From positions 1 through 14,853 of the forward strand of contig JALHNW010000015.1 in assembly GCA_022843345.1 (NCBI GenBank): a DNA stretch of 14,853 bases, in the 5' to 3' direction. The notes below the pieces were generated by a model. That model searched no databases and had not been told where the DNA came from. It saw only the letters and a program-made list of their open reading frames with translations. This document shows positions 6,699 through 13,650 of the stretch, piece after piece. How positions within the stretch are numbered: the stretch's first letter is position 1; every line of letters begins with the position of its first letter. The stretch comes from Rubritepida sp. Its GTDB lineage: Bacteria; Pseudomonadota; Alphaproteobacteria; Acetobacterales; Acetobacteraceae. A program made the position numbers and the translations under genes.

Positions 6699-8663
6699 TC
6701 AAAAGGTGAAGCGCGTCCCCACCAGCAGCGACCGCCCGGGGATCTGGAACCCGTTCACCGGCTCCCACTTCGACCCGCCGAGGTTGCGGCCCTCGGCGAA
6801 GGCCGTGACCTGCGGGGTGATCCGGTAGGATGCGGAAAGGTTCAGCACCACGCCGGACTTGTTGGCCCGCGGCGAGGGACGGCTGGTCCCCGCATCGGTG
6901 TAGGAGGCGAAGGCCCCTTCCGGCGAGCGCCCGGTGAACAGCAGTGTCGGCGCGAAGACCAGCCCCGCCAGCGGCTCGGCCCGGGCCGTGAGGCTGACCA
7001 CGTGCTCGGGCCGGCGCGGCAGGGCGCGGCCGGAGACGTCGTCGCGCGCGTCCGTGACGGTCCATGCCGCCTGGCCGGAGAGCCAGGGCAGCGGCCGCAT
7101 CGCCAGCGCCAGCTCCGTGCCCTTGAAGGCCGCCCGGTCCACGTTCACCAGCGTGTTGAAGCCCGCGTTGAAGTTGATCAGGTCCTCCACGCGCGACTGG
7201 AAGAAGGTCGCCCCCAGCGTGAGGAAGTCCGTGCGCCCGAAGCCCGGCACGTCCAGCTCCGCGCCCAGCTCGTAGCCCAGGCTGCGCTCCGGCTTGAGCG
7301 CGGGGTTGCCGCGGAAGGTGGTGCCGATGGCGCCGAAGCGCTGGAACAGCGAGGGCGCGTTGAACCCGCTGCCGCCCGCCGCGCGCAGCCGCATGTTCAC
7401 CTCCGGCCAATGGAGCACCGCGCCGACGCGCCAGGTGGTGTCGTCGAAGCGGCCGATGCTGTCGTGCCGCCCGCCCAGGGACAGGTCCAGCCGGTCCCAC
7501 ACGCGATACTGCACGGCGGCGTGGCCGGCGGTGCCGTCCTGCCGCGCGTTCACCCGCGTCTGGAAGGGCAGGGCACCCGAAAGGCTGCGCGACTCCTCGG
7601 AGAAATGGGTGACGCCGAAGCTGGCCTGCCCGTCGGTGAAGCTGCCGAAGCCGGGCAGGCGCACGGTGTTGCCCCAATCCACCGTCGTCCGCTCGCCCAG
7701 GAAGCGGTCGGTGCCGGCGGCGGCGGACAGGCGGTCCGGCAGGTTCTGGTACCAGCGCCGGTCGGAGGTGAAAGCCACCCGCAGCCCGGTGGTCCAGGCC
7801 CCGCCCAACAACTGCGTCTCGCCGCGCAGCTGGCCGGCCCAGCGCCGGTCCTCGCCGGTGAAGTTGGGGTCGTCGCGCGGCACGGAATCCAGGCCCGTGC
7901 GGTTCTCGCGCCAGCGCAGCAGCGCCTCCACGCGCGTGCCCTCCTGCGGCGTCCAGCCCAGGCGCGCGGTGGCGGCGGCGGCGCGCGCCCCGTCGCGCTC
8001 GCCCAGACTGCGGGTGAAGCGGTCCGCCGTGGCGTTGCTGCCCTCGGTGGACAGGGAGTTCGCGCTGAACAGGTAGTCGAAGCGCCCCACCGTGCCGGTA
8101 GCGCCCGCCCCCGCGCGCAGCGTGCGCTGCGTGCCGCCGGCCAGTTCGCCGAAGGGCTGGAAGGCGCGGTCGGCCGCGGCGCGCCGCGTCACCAGGTTCA
8201 CCACGCCGCCGATGGCCGAGGCGCCGTAGAGCGAGGAGGCCGGCCCGCGCAGCACCTCGATGCGCTCCACGTCGAACAGCAGCTCGTTGCCGAAGTTGAA
8301 GGCGCCGTTGGGCTCGGAGGGGTCGTTCACCGGCACGCCGTCCAGCAGCACCAGCGTGGAGCGCGAGGAGTTGCCCCGCAGGAACACGCTGGCCTGCTGG
8401 CCGATGCCGCCGGACTGCGCGATCCGCAGGCCGGGGACGATGGCCAGCGCCTCGGCCAGCGTCTGGAAGCCGCGCTCCTCGATCTCGGCGCGGGTGATGA
8501 CGGTGATGCCGGCCGGCACGCGCTCCAGCGCCGTGGGGGCGCGGGTGGCGGTGACGACCGTGTCGGGGATGGCGGTCTGTGCCCTGGCGGCGGAGCCGCC
8601 GAGCAGGACATGGGCGGGAGCGGCCGCCAGGATGGCGGCGGTGGAAAGCAGGATACGGCGCAT
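6699..8663 (-). CDS. btuB: TonB-dependent vitamin B12 receptor, BtuB-like
   Basis: This is a 654-residue outer-membrane TonB-dependent receptor. The Sec signal peptide ends at about residue 28 (SAARA before QTAIP). A TonB box, DTVVTATR (34-41), resembles that of BtuB. The plug domain follows: VPAGITVITRAEIEERGFQTLAEAL, GLRIAQSGGIGQQASVFLRG, LVLLDGVPVNDPS, VERIEVLRGPASSLYGASAIGGVVNLVTR. The rest is a beta-barrel ending in TRFTF with the C-terminal Phe expected for barrel assembly. The start at 8663 has GGAGGA nearby. An upstream cobalamin riboswitch on the same strand makes corrinoid uptake the likely role. Without that context, plug similarity alone would also allow a siderophore receptor. 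Confidence 0.9.
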   Translation of the reverse strand: MRRILLSTAAILAAAPAHVLLGGSAARAQTAIPDTVVTATRAPTALERVPAGITVITRAEIEERGFQTLAEALAIVPGLRIAQSGGIGQQASVFLRGNSSRSTLVLLDGVPVNDPSEPNGAFNFGNELLFDVERIEVLRGPASSLYGASAIGGVVNLVTRRAAADRAFQPFGELAGGTQRTLRAGAGATGTVGRFDYLFSANSLSTEGSNATADRFTRSLGERDGARAAAATARLGWTPQEGTRVEALLRWRENRTGLDSVPRDDPNFTGEDRRWAGQLRGETQLLGGAWTTGLRVAFTSDRRWYQNLPDRLSAAAGTDRFLGERTTVDWGNTVRLPGFGSFTDGQASFGVTHFSEESRSLSGALPFQTRVNARQDGTAGHAAVQYRVWDRLDLSLGGRHDSIGRFDDTTWRVGAVLHWPEVNMRLRAAGGSGFNAPSLFQRFGAIGTTFRGNPALKPERSLGYELGAELDVPGFGRTDFLTLGATFFQSRVEDLINFNAGFNTLVNVDRAAFKGTELALAMRPLPWLSGQAAWTVTDARDDVSGRALPRRPEHVVSLTARAEPLAGLVFAPTLLFTGRSPEGAFASYTDAGTSRPSPRANKSGVVLNLSASYRITPQVTAFAEGRNLGGSKWEPVNGFQIPGRSLLVGTRFTF

Positions 8664-8795
8664 CGGGGGTCCTCCGTGTGCGCGTGACGACGAGCCCCGG
8701 GCGGATGGTCGGCCCGCGGCGGCTGGCGCCATGATCGCAACCGGACGCAAAGGGTCCGTGGCACCGGTGCACCCCGCCCGGCACGCGCGAAAACA
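8664..8795 (-). other. Leader between riboswitch and btuB
   Basis: These are about 130 bases of untranslated leader between the aptamer and the btuB start. They hold a 10-bp palindrome, GCACCGGTGC (8761-8770), and a short stem, CGGAC/GTCCG, beside it, but no stem with a U-tract. Control is therefore more likely through access to the ribosome binding site: a GGGGT in the leader could pair with ACCCC next to the GGAGG before the start codon. I see no convincing gene here. Confidence 0.4.
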
Positions 8796-8975
8796 ACATC
8801 TGCGCCGGCCGGTCTCCTGGCTCGCGGGTCACAGCCCCCTGCCGCCTTCTCGCGGCGCGTGGCCGCAATGGCATGTGGCAGCGGGCTCTCCGCCTACAGT
8901 TGCGGGGGCAGCGGCGGCTTGGCGGGTTGCCCCGCGTCGCGCCTTCCCGTTTCACCCCTCATCGGGGCACCGTCG
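8796..8975 (-). promoter_or_regulatory. Cobalamin riboswitch upstream of btuB
   Basis: Read on the minus strand, the conserved parts of the adenosylcobalamin aptamer occur in order. GGTGCCCC (8971-8964) is followed by GGGTGAAACGGGAA, then CCCCCGCAACTGTAGGCGG around 8909-8891 (the universal CGCAACTGT core is at 8904-8896), then GAGCCAGGAGACCGGCC at 8823-8807, which is the B12 box. Spacing between the blocks is normal for the class. In this family, binding of the cofactor lowers expression of downstream uptake or synthesis genes, so btuB should be repressed when B12 is plentiful. The exact 5' and 3' edges are estimates. Confidence 0.93.
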
Positions 8976-8995
8976 CATGCGCGATGGTTACGCCC

Positions 8996-9030
8996 AAAAA
9001 GAAAGGCCGCCAACCCAGGGGGCGGCGGCC
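8996..9030 (-). terminator. Intrinsic terminator
   Basis: On the minus strand, GGCCGCC (9030-9024) pairs with GGCGGCC (9011-9005) across a 12-base loop, and the stem is followed at once by TTTCTTTTT (9004-8996). This is the only hairpin in the window with a proper T-tract. It would end a transcript coming from the right, either the candidate small RNA or read-through from lysR, and it insulates the riboswitch transcript that starts just beyond it. Confidence 0.8.
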
Positions 9031-9098
9031 AAGTCATACAGGGAGGCTTCACGTCTGGGAGACGTGGGACCCGAAGGCCCCGCCGGCGCCGAAGCGCC
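8996..9098 (-). ncRNA. Candidate small RNA with three hairpins, a CCUCCCU motif and a terminator
   Basis: On the minus strand four hairpins follow each other. GGCGC-uucg-GCGCC (9098-9085) and GGGGCC-uucg-GGUCCC (9081-9066) have C(UUCG)G tetraloops. CACGUCU-ccc-AGACGUG (9066-9050) is a perfect 7-bp stem. An unpaired stretch containing CCUCCCU (9046-9040) then leads to the intrinsic terminator. The last part (hairpin, exposed CCUCCCU, terminator, about 75 nt) resembles the layout described for the MmgR/αr8 small RNAs of alphaproteobacteria, whose pyrimidine motif can pair with ribosome binding sites. The 5' end is uncertain; no strong promoter was found, only TATGGT at 9114-9109 with a poor -35. 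The alternative is simply the structured 3' end of the lysR transcript. Confidence 0.5.
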
Positions 9099-9175
9099 GA
9101 TGCGATGAACCATACCCCCGGTCGCCGCATGCGGAAGACGCGATCCTTCGCATCACCCATGCCGGGCGTGCATGA

Positions 9176-10069
9176 TCAGTTCGACTGGCCCGCCAGCTCC
9201 GCCACCAGGAAGTCCCGGAACACCGACACGCGCTTGGACGCCCGCATCTCCTCCGGATACACGAAGTAGGCGTTGATCTTGGGCGCCTTCAGGTCGGGCA
9301 GCACGGTCAGCAGCCCTTCCAGCTCGGGCCCCATGTAGTCAGGCATGGCGGCCAGGCCCAGGCCGGACTTCACCGCCCCCAGCATGCCCGACAGGCTGTT
9401 GCATTCCAGCGTGCCGCGCCGCCCCTGGCCCGGCTTGCGGCCGATCTCGGCCAGCCAGTTGATCTCCTCCACCGGCGGGCGATAGTCGCCCCAGACGATC
9501 AGGCGGTGCGCGTCCAGCTCCTCCGGCCGCTGCGGGATGCCCTGGCGCTTGAGGTAGTCCGGCGCGCCCACGATCTTCCAGCCGAAGGTGGCGACGTGGC
9601 GCTGGATCAGGTCCGGCTGGCGCGGCGGGTGCATGCGGATGGCGACGTCCGCCTCGCGCATCGCGAGGTCGAGGTCGGCGTCGTCCAGGATCACCGAGAC
9701 GTTGATCTCCGGGTACATCTCCAGGAATCGGTGCAGCCGCGGCGCGAGCCAGGAGGAGCCGAAGCCGGTCGTCGTCGTGACCTTCAGCCGCCCGGCCGGG
9801 CGTTCGCGCCCCTCGGTCAGCAGCGCCTCGGTCATGGCGAGCTTGGCGAAGACCTCGCGCACCGTGCGGTTCAGCGTCTCGCCCGCCTCCGTGAGGATCA
9901 GCCCGCGCGCGTGGCGGTGGAAGAGCGGCACGCTCAGCGCCTCCTCCAGCGCCTGGATCTGGCGCGAGACGGCGGATTGCGACAGGGCCAGCGTCTCGCC
10001 GGCATGGGTGAAGGACCCGGCCTCGGCGACAGCGTGGAAGACGCGCAGCTTGTCCCAGTCGAGCGGCAT
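9176..10069 (-). CDS. LysR-family transcriptional regulator
   Basis: The 297-residue protein has a LysR winged helix-turn-helix at about residues 4-63 (LRVFHAVAEAGSFTHAGETL, then LSQSAVSRQIQALEEALSV and the wing LFHRHARGLILTEAGE). The effector domain starts near GRLKVTTTTGFGSSWLAPRL. Its ATG shares one base with the trxB stop (TGATG, 10071-10067), so it is translationally coupled to trxB. A LysR gene directly behind trxB recurs in alphaproteobacteria, but its regulon is not established to my knowledge. It is followed by about 145 bases without a gene before the intrinsic terminator, and that stretch contains the candidate small RNA. Confidence 0.92.
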   Translation of the reverse strand: MPLDWDKLRVFHAVAEAGSFTHAGETLALSQSAVSRQIQALEEALSVPLFHRHARGLILTEAGETLNRTVREVFAKLAMTEALLTEGRERPAGRLKVTTTTGFGSSWLAPRLHRFLEMYPEINVSVILDDADLDLAMREADVAIRMHPPRQPDLIQRHVATFGWKIVGAPDYLKRQGIPQRPEELDAHRLIVWGDYRPPVEEINWLAEIGRKPGQGRRGTLECNSLSGMLGAVKSGLGLAAMPDYMGPELEGLLTVLPDLKAPKINAYFVYPEEMRASKRVSVFRDFLVAELAGQSN

Positions 10070-11073
10070 CACGCGGCCCTCTCCTTGCTGGTTTCGGTGC
10101 CGTAGCTGGCCGGGCTGGGCGCGTCGGCGGCGCGGTGGGCCAGCCAGCGCTCGGCGTCGAGCGCGGCCATGCAGCCGGTGCCGGCCGCCGTCACCGCCTG
10201 GCGGTACACGTGGTCCGCCACGTCGCCCGCCGCGAAGACCCCGGGGACGGAGGTGCGGGTCGTCCCCGCCTCCACCACCACGTAGCCGTTGGCGTCCATC
10301 TCCAGCGCGCCGCGGAACAAGGCGGTGGCCGGCGCGTGGCCGATGGCGACGAAGATGCCGTCCACCGGCAGCTCCGTCGCCGCGCCGGTCACGGTGTCGC
10401 GCAGCGCCAGCGCGCGGGCCACGGGGCGCGGGGCGTCGGTGCCCAGCATCGCCTCGGTGGCGTGGTTCCACAGGATCGTCACGTTGGGCTTCGCGAAGAG
10501 CCGCGCCTGGAGGATCTTCTCCGCCCGCAGCGTGTCGCGCCGGTGCACCAGCGTGACGTGGCGCGCGAGGTTGGACAGGTAGAGCGCCTCCTCCACCGCC
10601 GAGTTGCCGCCGCCGATCACCGCCACGTCGCGCCCGCGGAAGAAGAAGCCGTCGCAGGTGGCGCAGGCCGAGACGCCGAAGCCCGACAGCTCCCGCTCGC
10701 CCGGGATGCCCAGCCACTTCGCCTGCGCGCCCGTGGCGATCACCACGGCATCGGCCGTGAAGCGGTCGCCGGCATCGCAGGTGGCGGCGAAGGGGTGCGC
10801 CGCGAAATCCACAGCCGTGACGATGTCGTGGACCATGCGGGTGCCGACGTGCTCGGCCTGGGCGCGCATCTGCTCCATCAGCCAGGGGCCCTGCACCGCC
10901 TCGGCGAAGCCGGGGTAGTTCTCGACATCCGTGGTGATGGTCAGCTGCCCGCCGGGCTGCATCCCGGCCACCAGCACCGGGGCGAGCCCGGCGCGGGCGG
11001 CGTAGATGGCGGCGGTGTAGCCGGCCGGGCCGGCGCCGATGATGAGGAGGCGGGTGTGGTGGTGCTCGGGCAC
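10069..11073 (-). CDS. trxB: Thioredoxin-disulfide reductase
   Basis: TrxB uses NADPH and FAD to reduce thioredoxin in the cytoplasm. With a GTG start at 11073 the protein has 334 residues, normal for the low-molecular-weight bacterial enzyme. The FAD motif GAGPAG is at 13-18, followed by GGQLTITTDVENYPGF; the redox-active CATC is at 137-140 in SACATCDGFFF, the NADPH motif GGGNSA at 154-159, HRRDTLRAEK in the NADPH domain, and the second FAD motif GVFAAGDVAD near the end. The GTG is chosen because the FAD motif then sits at the usual distance and GGATCGAG lies upstream. An ATG at 11118 would add 15 residues with no family resemblance. The gene is divergent from an Lrp-type regulator. Confidence 0.94.
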   Translation of the reverse strand: MPEHHHTRLLIIGAGPAGYTAAIYAARAGLAPVLVAGMQPGGQLTITTDVENYPGFAEAVQGPWLMEQMRAQAEHVGTRMVHDIVTAVDFAAHPFAATCDAGDRFTADAVVIATGAQAKWLGIPGERELSGFGVSACATCDGFFFRGRDVAVIGGGNSAVEEALYLSNLARHVTLVHRRDTLRAEKILQARLFAKPNVTILWNHATEAMLGTDAPRPVARALALRDTVTGAATELPVDGIFVAIGHAPATALFRGALEMDANGYVVVEAGTTRTSVPGVFAAGDVADHVYRQAVTAAGTGCMAALDAERWLAHRAADAPSPASYGTETSKERAA

Positions 11074-11144
11074 AGCTCGATCCGGGGGTCGTGTCGCGTT
11101 CAGTGCATATCTGCCCATTGAGGCATGCGGAACAACCCCGCACC

Positions 11145-11173
11145 TTGCCTTTCCCGACATCCGCAATGATATT
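11145..11173 (+). promoter_or_regulatory. Candidate promoter of the Lrp-type regulator (leaderless)
   Basis: TTGCCT (11145-11150), a 17-base spacer and GATATT (11168-11173, 4 of 6 consensus matches) predict a transcript start at about 11180-11181. Position 11181 is the A of the ATG preferred for the regulator on protein alignment grounds. No Shine-Dalgarno sequence is present. An ATG at 11166 would lie upstream of the predicted transcript start. Confidence 0.45.
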
Positions 11174-11180
11174 GCGCGCC

Positions 11181-11681
11181 ATGCCCGACAGCAGCAAGGA
11201 ACCTTCGGTCCGCGTCCGTTCCGACCTCGATGCGATCGACCTGAAGATCCTCGCGGAGCTCCAGGCGGACGGGCGGATCACCAACGTGGACCTCGCGCAG
11301 CGCGTGGGCCTGTCCGCGCCCCCCTGCCTGCGCCGCGTGCGCCGGCTGGAGGAGACGGGCGTGCTGCGCGGCTACCACGCCGACGTCGAGCCGCAGGCGC
11401 TGGGCTTCGAGGTGACCTTCTTCGCCATCGTCGGCCTGGAGTCGCAGAAGCAGGCCGTGCTGGACGCCTTCGAGGCCGAGGCGACCGCCTGGCCCGAGGT
11501 GCGCGAGTGCCACATGATCCGCGGCGGCGGCGACTTCATGCTGCGCCTGGTGGCGCGCGACACGGCGCACGAGAACGAGCTGACCGCGCGCCTCACCGCC
11601 GCCGCCCAGGTGCTGCGGGTGCAGACGTTGCAGACCATCCGCACCGGCAAGCACGCGGTGGGCGTGCCGGTGCCGCCCTAG
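11181..11681 (+). CDS. Lrp/AsnC-family transcriptional regulator
   Basis: The 166-residue protein has the Lrp/AsnC layout. An N-terminal helix-turn-helix (LDAIDLKILAELQADGRITN, then VDLAQRVGLSAPPCLRRVRRLEETG, about 17-60) is followed by GVLRGYHADVEPQALGFEV and a RAM/ACT-like ligand-binding domain including VRECHMIRGGGDFMLRLV. Lrp proteins form octamers or dimers and often respond to amino acids. It is divergent from trxB with about 107 bases between, and an lrp–trxB–lysR arrangement recurs in alphaproteobacteria, so control of trxB is plausible but not shown. An ATG at 11166 would add five residues (MILRA); 11181 is preferred because of the promoter position. It ends 2 bases before the opposing peptidase gene. 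Confidence 0.9.
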   Translation: MPDSSKEPSVRVRSDLDAIDLKILAELQADGRITNVDLAQRVGLSAPPCLRRVRRLEETGVLRGYHADVEPQALGFEVTFFAIVGLESQKQAVLDAFEAEATAWPEVRECHMIRGGGDFMLRLVARDTAHENELTARLTAAAQVLRVQTLQTIRTGKHAVGVPVPP

Positions 11682-11683
11682 GG

Positions 11684-12769
11684 TCAGGCGGGCGCCAGGA
11701 GCTCCGACGCCCAGCGGTCCAGGTAGGCGGCCGGCAGGGTGCCGTAGCCGGGCGCGGGCGTGCGCGGCACCGGCGCGCCGAGGCGGCTCGGCGCCGCCGA
11801 GGCCCAGCCCAGCCCCCAGGAGTTGCGGAACACGAAGAAGCCGCCCACGGGTTCCGTAGGGTCGGGCTGGAAGCCCAGCAGGCAGACGGCGTGGCCCACC
11901 GGCTCGATCACCCAGTCCTCCTCCGGCGTCAGGACGGTACCCCAGGTCCAGGCATCCGCGCCGCGCCAGTTGTTCGCGTCGGGCGTCAGCTGCGGGTCGT
12001 GGAGGTACGGCAGGCTGACGGCGACCGGCCGGCCCGACCGCAGCAGCTCCCACGCGGCGCGGGCGATGCCCGGCCAGCGCTGCGCGAAGGGCCCGGGCCG
12101 CCAGCAGAGCAGGTCGTCGCGCCGCGCGCGCGCGAGCAGCGCGGGCGGCGGCGCGGCATGGGGCGGCTGGGTGTCCGGCCATTCGGCGTGGCGCAGGATG
12201 CCGGTCTTCTGCATCGCCTTGTCCGCCTCCTCCAGCAGGCTGCCGCCGCTGGCGGCCTGGCCCGGCCCCAGGGCACGGATGCCGGCGTTGAGCGACAGCG
12301 GCGACAGGCGCTCCGGCGCGGCCGGCGTCCAGAAGCGCTCCAGCGCCGCGGCGGTGGCGAAGGCCACGCAGGTCAGCGTCCCCTTGCCCTGCCTGCGCAC
12401 CGGCCAGCCGTCCTTCGCCAGGCCGCTGAGCAGGTCCAGCGCGGGCGCGCCAGCCAGGCTGGGCAGGCCGTCCTTGCCCGGCCAGTCCGGCGTCGGGTGC
12501 GGCGAGGCGGGCCCGCGCATCAGCGCCGAGGGGGGCGGCATGTCCGGCACCACGGCGAGGTTGCCGCGCATCTCGCGCGACAGCAGCCCGTCCAGGGCAT
12601 CCAGCAGCCGGTCGCGCCGGATGGCGGGCTTCGTCCGGGCCAGCGAAGGGCTGGCCTGCAGCCGCGCGAACAAGGAATCGAAGGAGCGGATGCCCGTCTC
12701 GGCGACGAAGCGCAGCTCCTCGTCGTTCAGGTCGAGCGCTTCCTTCGCCTCCTCCAGGAACCGCGCCAT
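11684..12769 (-). CDS. Papain-fold (C1-like) cysteine peptidase domain protein
   Basis: The C-terminal two thirds of this 361-residue protein match the papain fold. Gln127 in RRQGKGTLTC is the likely oxyanion-hole residue, Cys134 in TCVAFATAAALE the nucleophile, LSPLSLNAG (155-163) recalls the LS-x-Q segment, His293 is in EPVGHAVCLLGF, and Asn316 is in FRNSWGLGWA. The triad looks intact, so peptidase, transpeptidase or amidase activity is plausible. Residues 1-125 form a separate, probably helical region (LNDEELRFVAETGIRSFDSLF and a Pro-rich linker) that I do not recognise; it could be a prodomain or an adaptor. There is no signal peptide. It starts 2 bases after the stop of the PAP2-type gene, so the pair is surely co-expressed. 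The substrate is unknown. Confidence 0.8.
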   Translation of the reverse strand: MARFLEEAKEALDLNDEELRFVAETGIRSFDSLFARLQASPSLARTKPAIRRDRLLDALDGLLSREMRGNLAVVPDMPPPSALMRGPASPHPTPDWPGKDGLPSLAGAPALDLLSGLAKDGWPVRRQGKGTLTCVAFATAAALERFWTPAAPERLSPLSLNAGIRALGPGQAASGGSLLEEADKAMQKTGILRHAEWPDTQPPHAAPPPALLARARRDDLLCWRPGPFAQRWPGIARAAWELLRSGRPVAVSLPYLHDPQLTPDANNWRGADAWTWGTVLTPEEDWVIEPVGHAVCLLGFQPDPTEPVGGFFVFRNSWGLGWASAAPSRLGAPVPRTPAPGYGTLPAAYLDRWASELLAPA

Positions 12770-12771
12770 CG

Positions 12772-13650
12772 TCAGGGGCCCCCCGGCGCCGCGCCGAAGG
12801 CGATTCCGGCCAGCTCGGCCCGCGCCTCCGCCAGCACGGGCGCCAGTTCGGGCACCCCGAGCAGCAGCGGCAGGATCTTCTCCAGCGCCAGTTCCTTGCC
12901 CGCCTGGCTGTCGCGCTGGAAGTGCACGCCCGCGATCTCGCGGTTCTGCGCGATGCGCGCGGCCAGGCGCTCGAACAGCGTGCCCATCGCCTTCTTCTGC
13001 GCGGCATCGCCCGCCGGCAGCGCCTCCAGCAGCAGGCCGGCCAGCAGGTAGGCTTGCAGTGCGTGGTTGCTGGGGTACGAGGGGTGCGGCGGCGTGGGGA
13101 TGACCGGCAGCAGCGCGGGATAGACCTGCACCGGCCGCGGCGCATTGAACTGCGCCTTCCAGTGCATCCCCACCATGTGGCCCACGGCCAGGGCGCAGGC
13201 CGCCAGCGCGCTCAGGCCCGGCCGGCCGCCGGGGGCGGCCATCAGCAGCGCGAGGAAGGGCGCGTCCAGCTCGGCGGACTGCGCGAGGATCTCGCCGAGC
13301 CGCGCCTCGCGCTGGTCCATCAGCGCCAGCGCCTCCACGACCTGCGGCGCCATCGTCGCCTCGTCGTGCGCGGGGGCGGCGATGGCGTGCTGCGGGTCCT
13401 TCCAGGGAGTGCCGGAGAAGCCGGCCAGCACCACCTGCGCACGCAGGCCCGGCGCCCAGCAGGCGGCGGGGAAGCTCGCGCCCAGCAGCATGGGCGCGGT
13501 GCCCAGCGCCCCCTTGTCCTCCAGCGGTTCCGCGGGATTCAGCAACGCGACGCCGCCGAAGCCGCCGCCCGCGCTGCCGCGGCCTCCGGAACTGCCAGAG
13601 CCCCCACCATCGCCTGATCCCCCGCCATCACCAAATATAATAGTCGACAT
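12772..13650 (-). CDS. PAP2 / vanadium-haloperoxidase-superfamily phosphatase with Gly-rich N-terminus
   Basis: This 292-residue protein carries the complete three-part PAP2 signature: K165-x6-R172-P173 (KAQFNAPRP), PSNH at 193-196 (usually PSGH), and R237-x5-H243-x3-D247 (REIAGVHFQRD). Members are acid phosphatases, lipid phosphatases or vanadium haloperoxidases; I cannot choose between them from sequence. No transmembrane helices stand out, so it resembles soluble class A phosphatases and haloperoxidases, yet it lacks a signal peptide. Residues 8-33 are almost only Gly, Ser and Asp, an unusual low-complexity start. The first codons are AT-rich and the rest GC-rich. The start is supported by an AAGGA-type ribosome binding site in an AT-rich leader. 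It is tightly coupled to the papain-fold gene behind it. Confidence 0.82.
   Translation of the reverse strand: MSTIIFGDGGGSGDGGGSGSSGGRGSAGGGFGGVALLNPAEPLEDKGALGTAPMLLGASFPAACWAPGLRAQVVLAGFSGTPWKDPQHAIAAPAHDEATMAPQVVEALALMDQREARLGEILAQSAELDAPFLALLMAAPGGRPGLSALAACALAVGHMVGMHWKAQFNAPRPVQVYPALLPVIPTPPHPSYPSNHALQAYLLAGLLLEALPAGDAAQKKAMGTLFERLAARIAQNREIAGVHFQRDSQAGKELALEKILPLLLGVPELAPVLAEARAELAGIAFGAAPGGP

Noticed and set aside
6549..8687. Long plus-strand frame opposite btuB
   Set aside because: It has no recognisable domain and typical antisense composition. btuB on the other strand has a signal peptide, TonB box, plug motifs and a C-terminal Phe.
9031..9160. A small minus-strand protein gene in the lysR–btuB gap
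   Set aside because: A possible frame exists but it is Arg/Pro-rich, lacks a ribosome binding site and runs straight through the hairpins and terminator. A structured RNA explains the region better.
11074..11118. ATG at 11118 as the trxB start
   Set aside because: The extra 15 residues do not resemble TrxB N-termini and no ribosome binding site precedes that ATG. The GTG at 11073 gives a normal N-terminus behind GGATCGAG.
11039..13051. Long plus-strand frame running through lrp and the opposing peptidase gene
   Set aside because: It uses a different frame from the Lrp-type protein and shows no family resemblance; the coding signals belong to the Lrp gene and the minus-strand peptidase.
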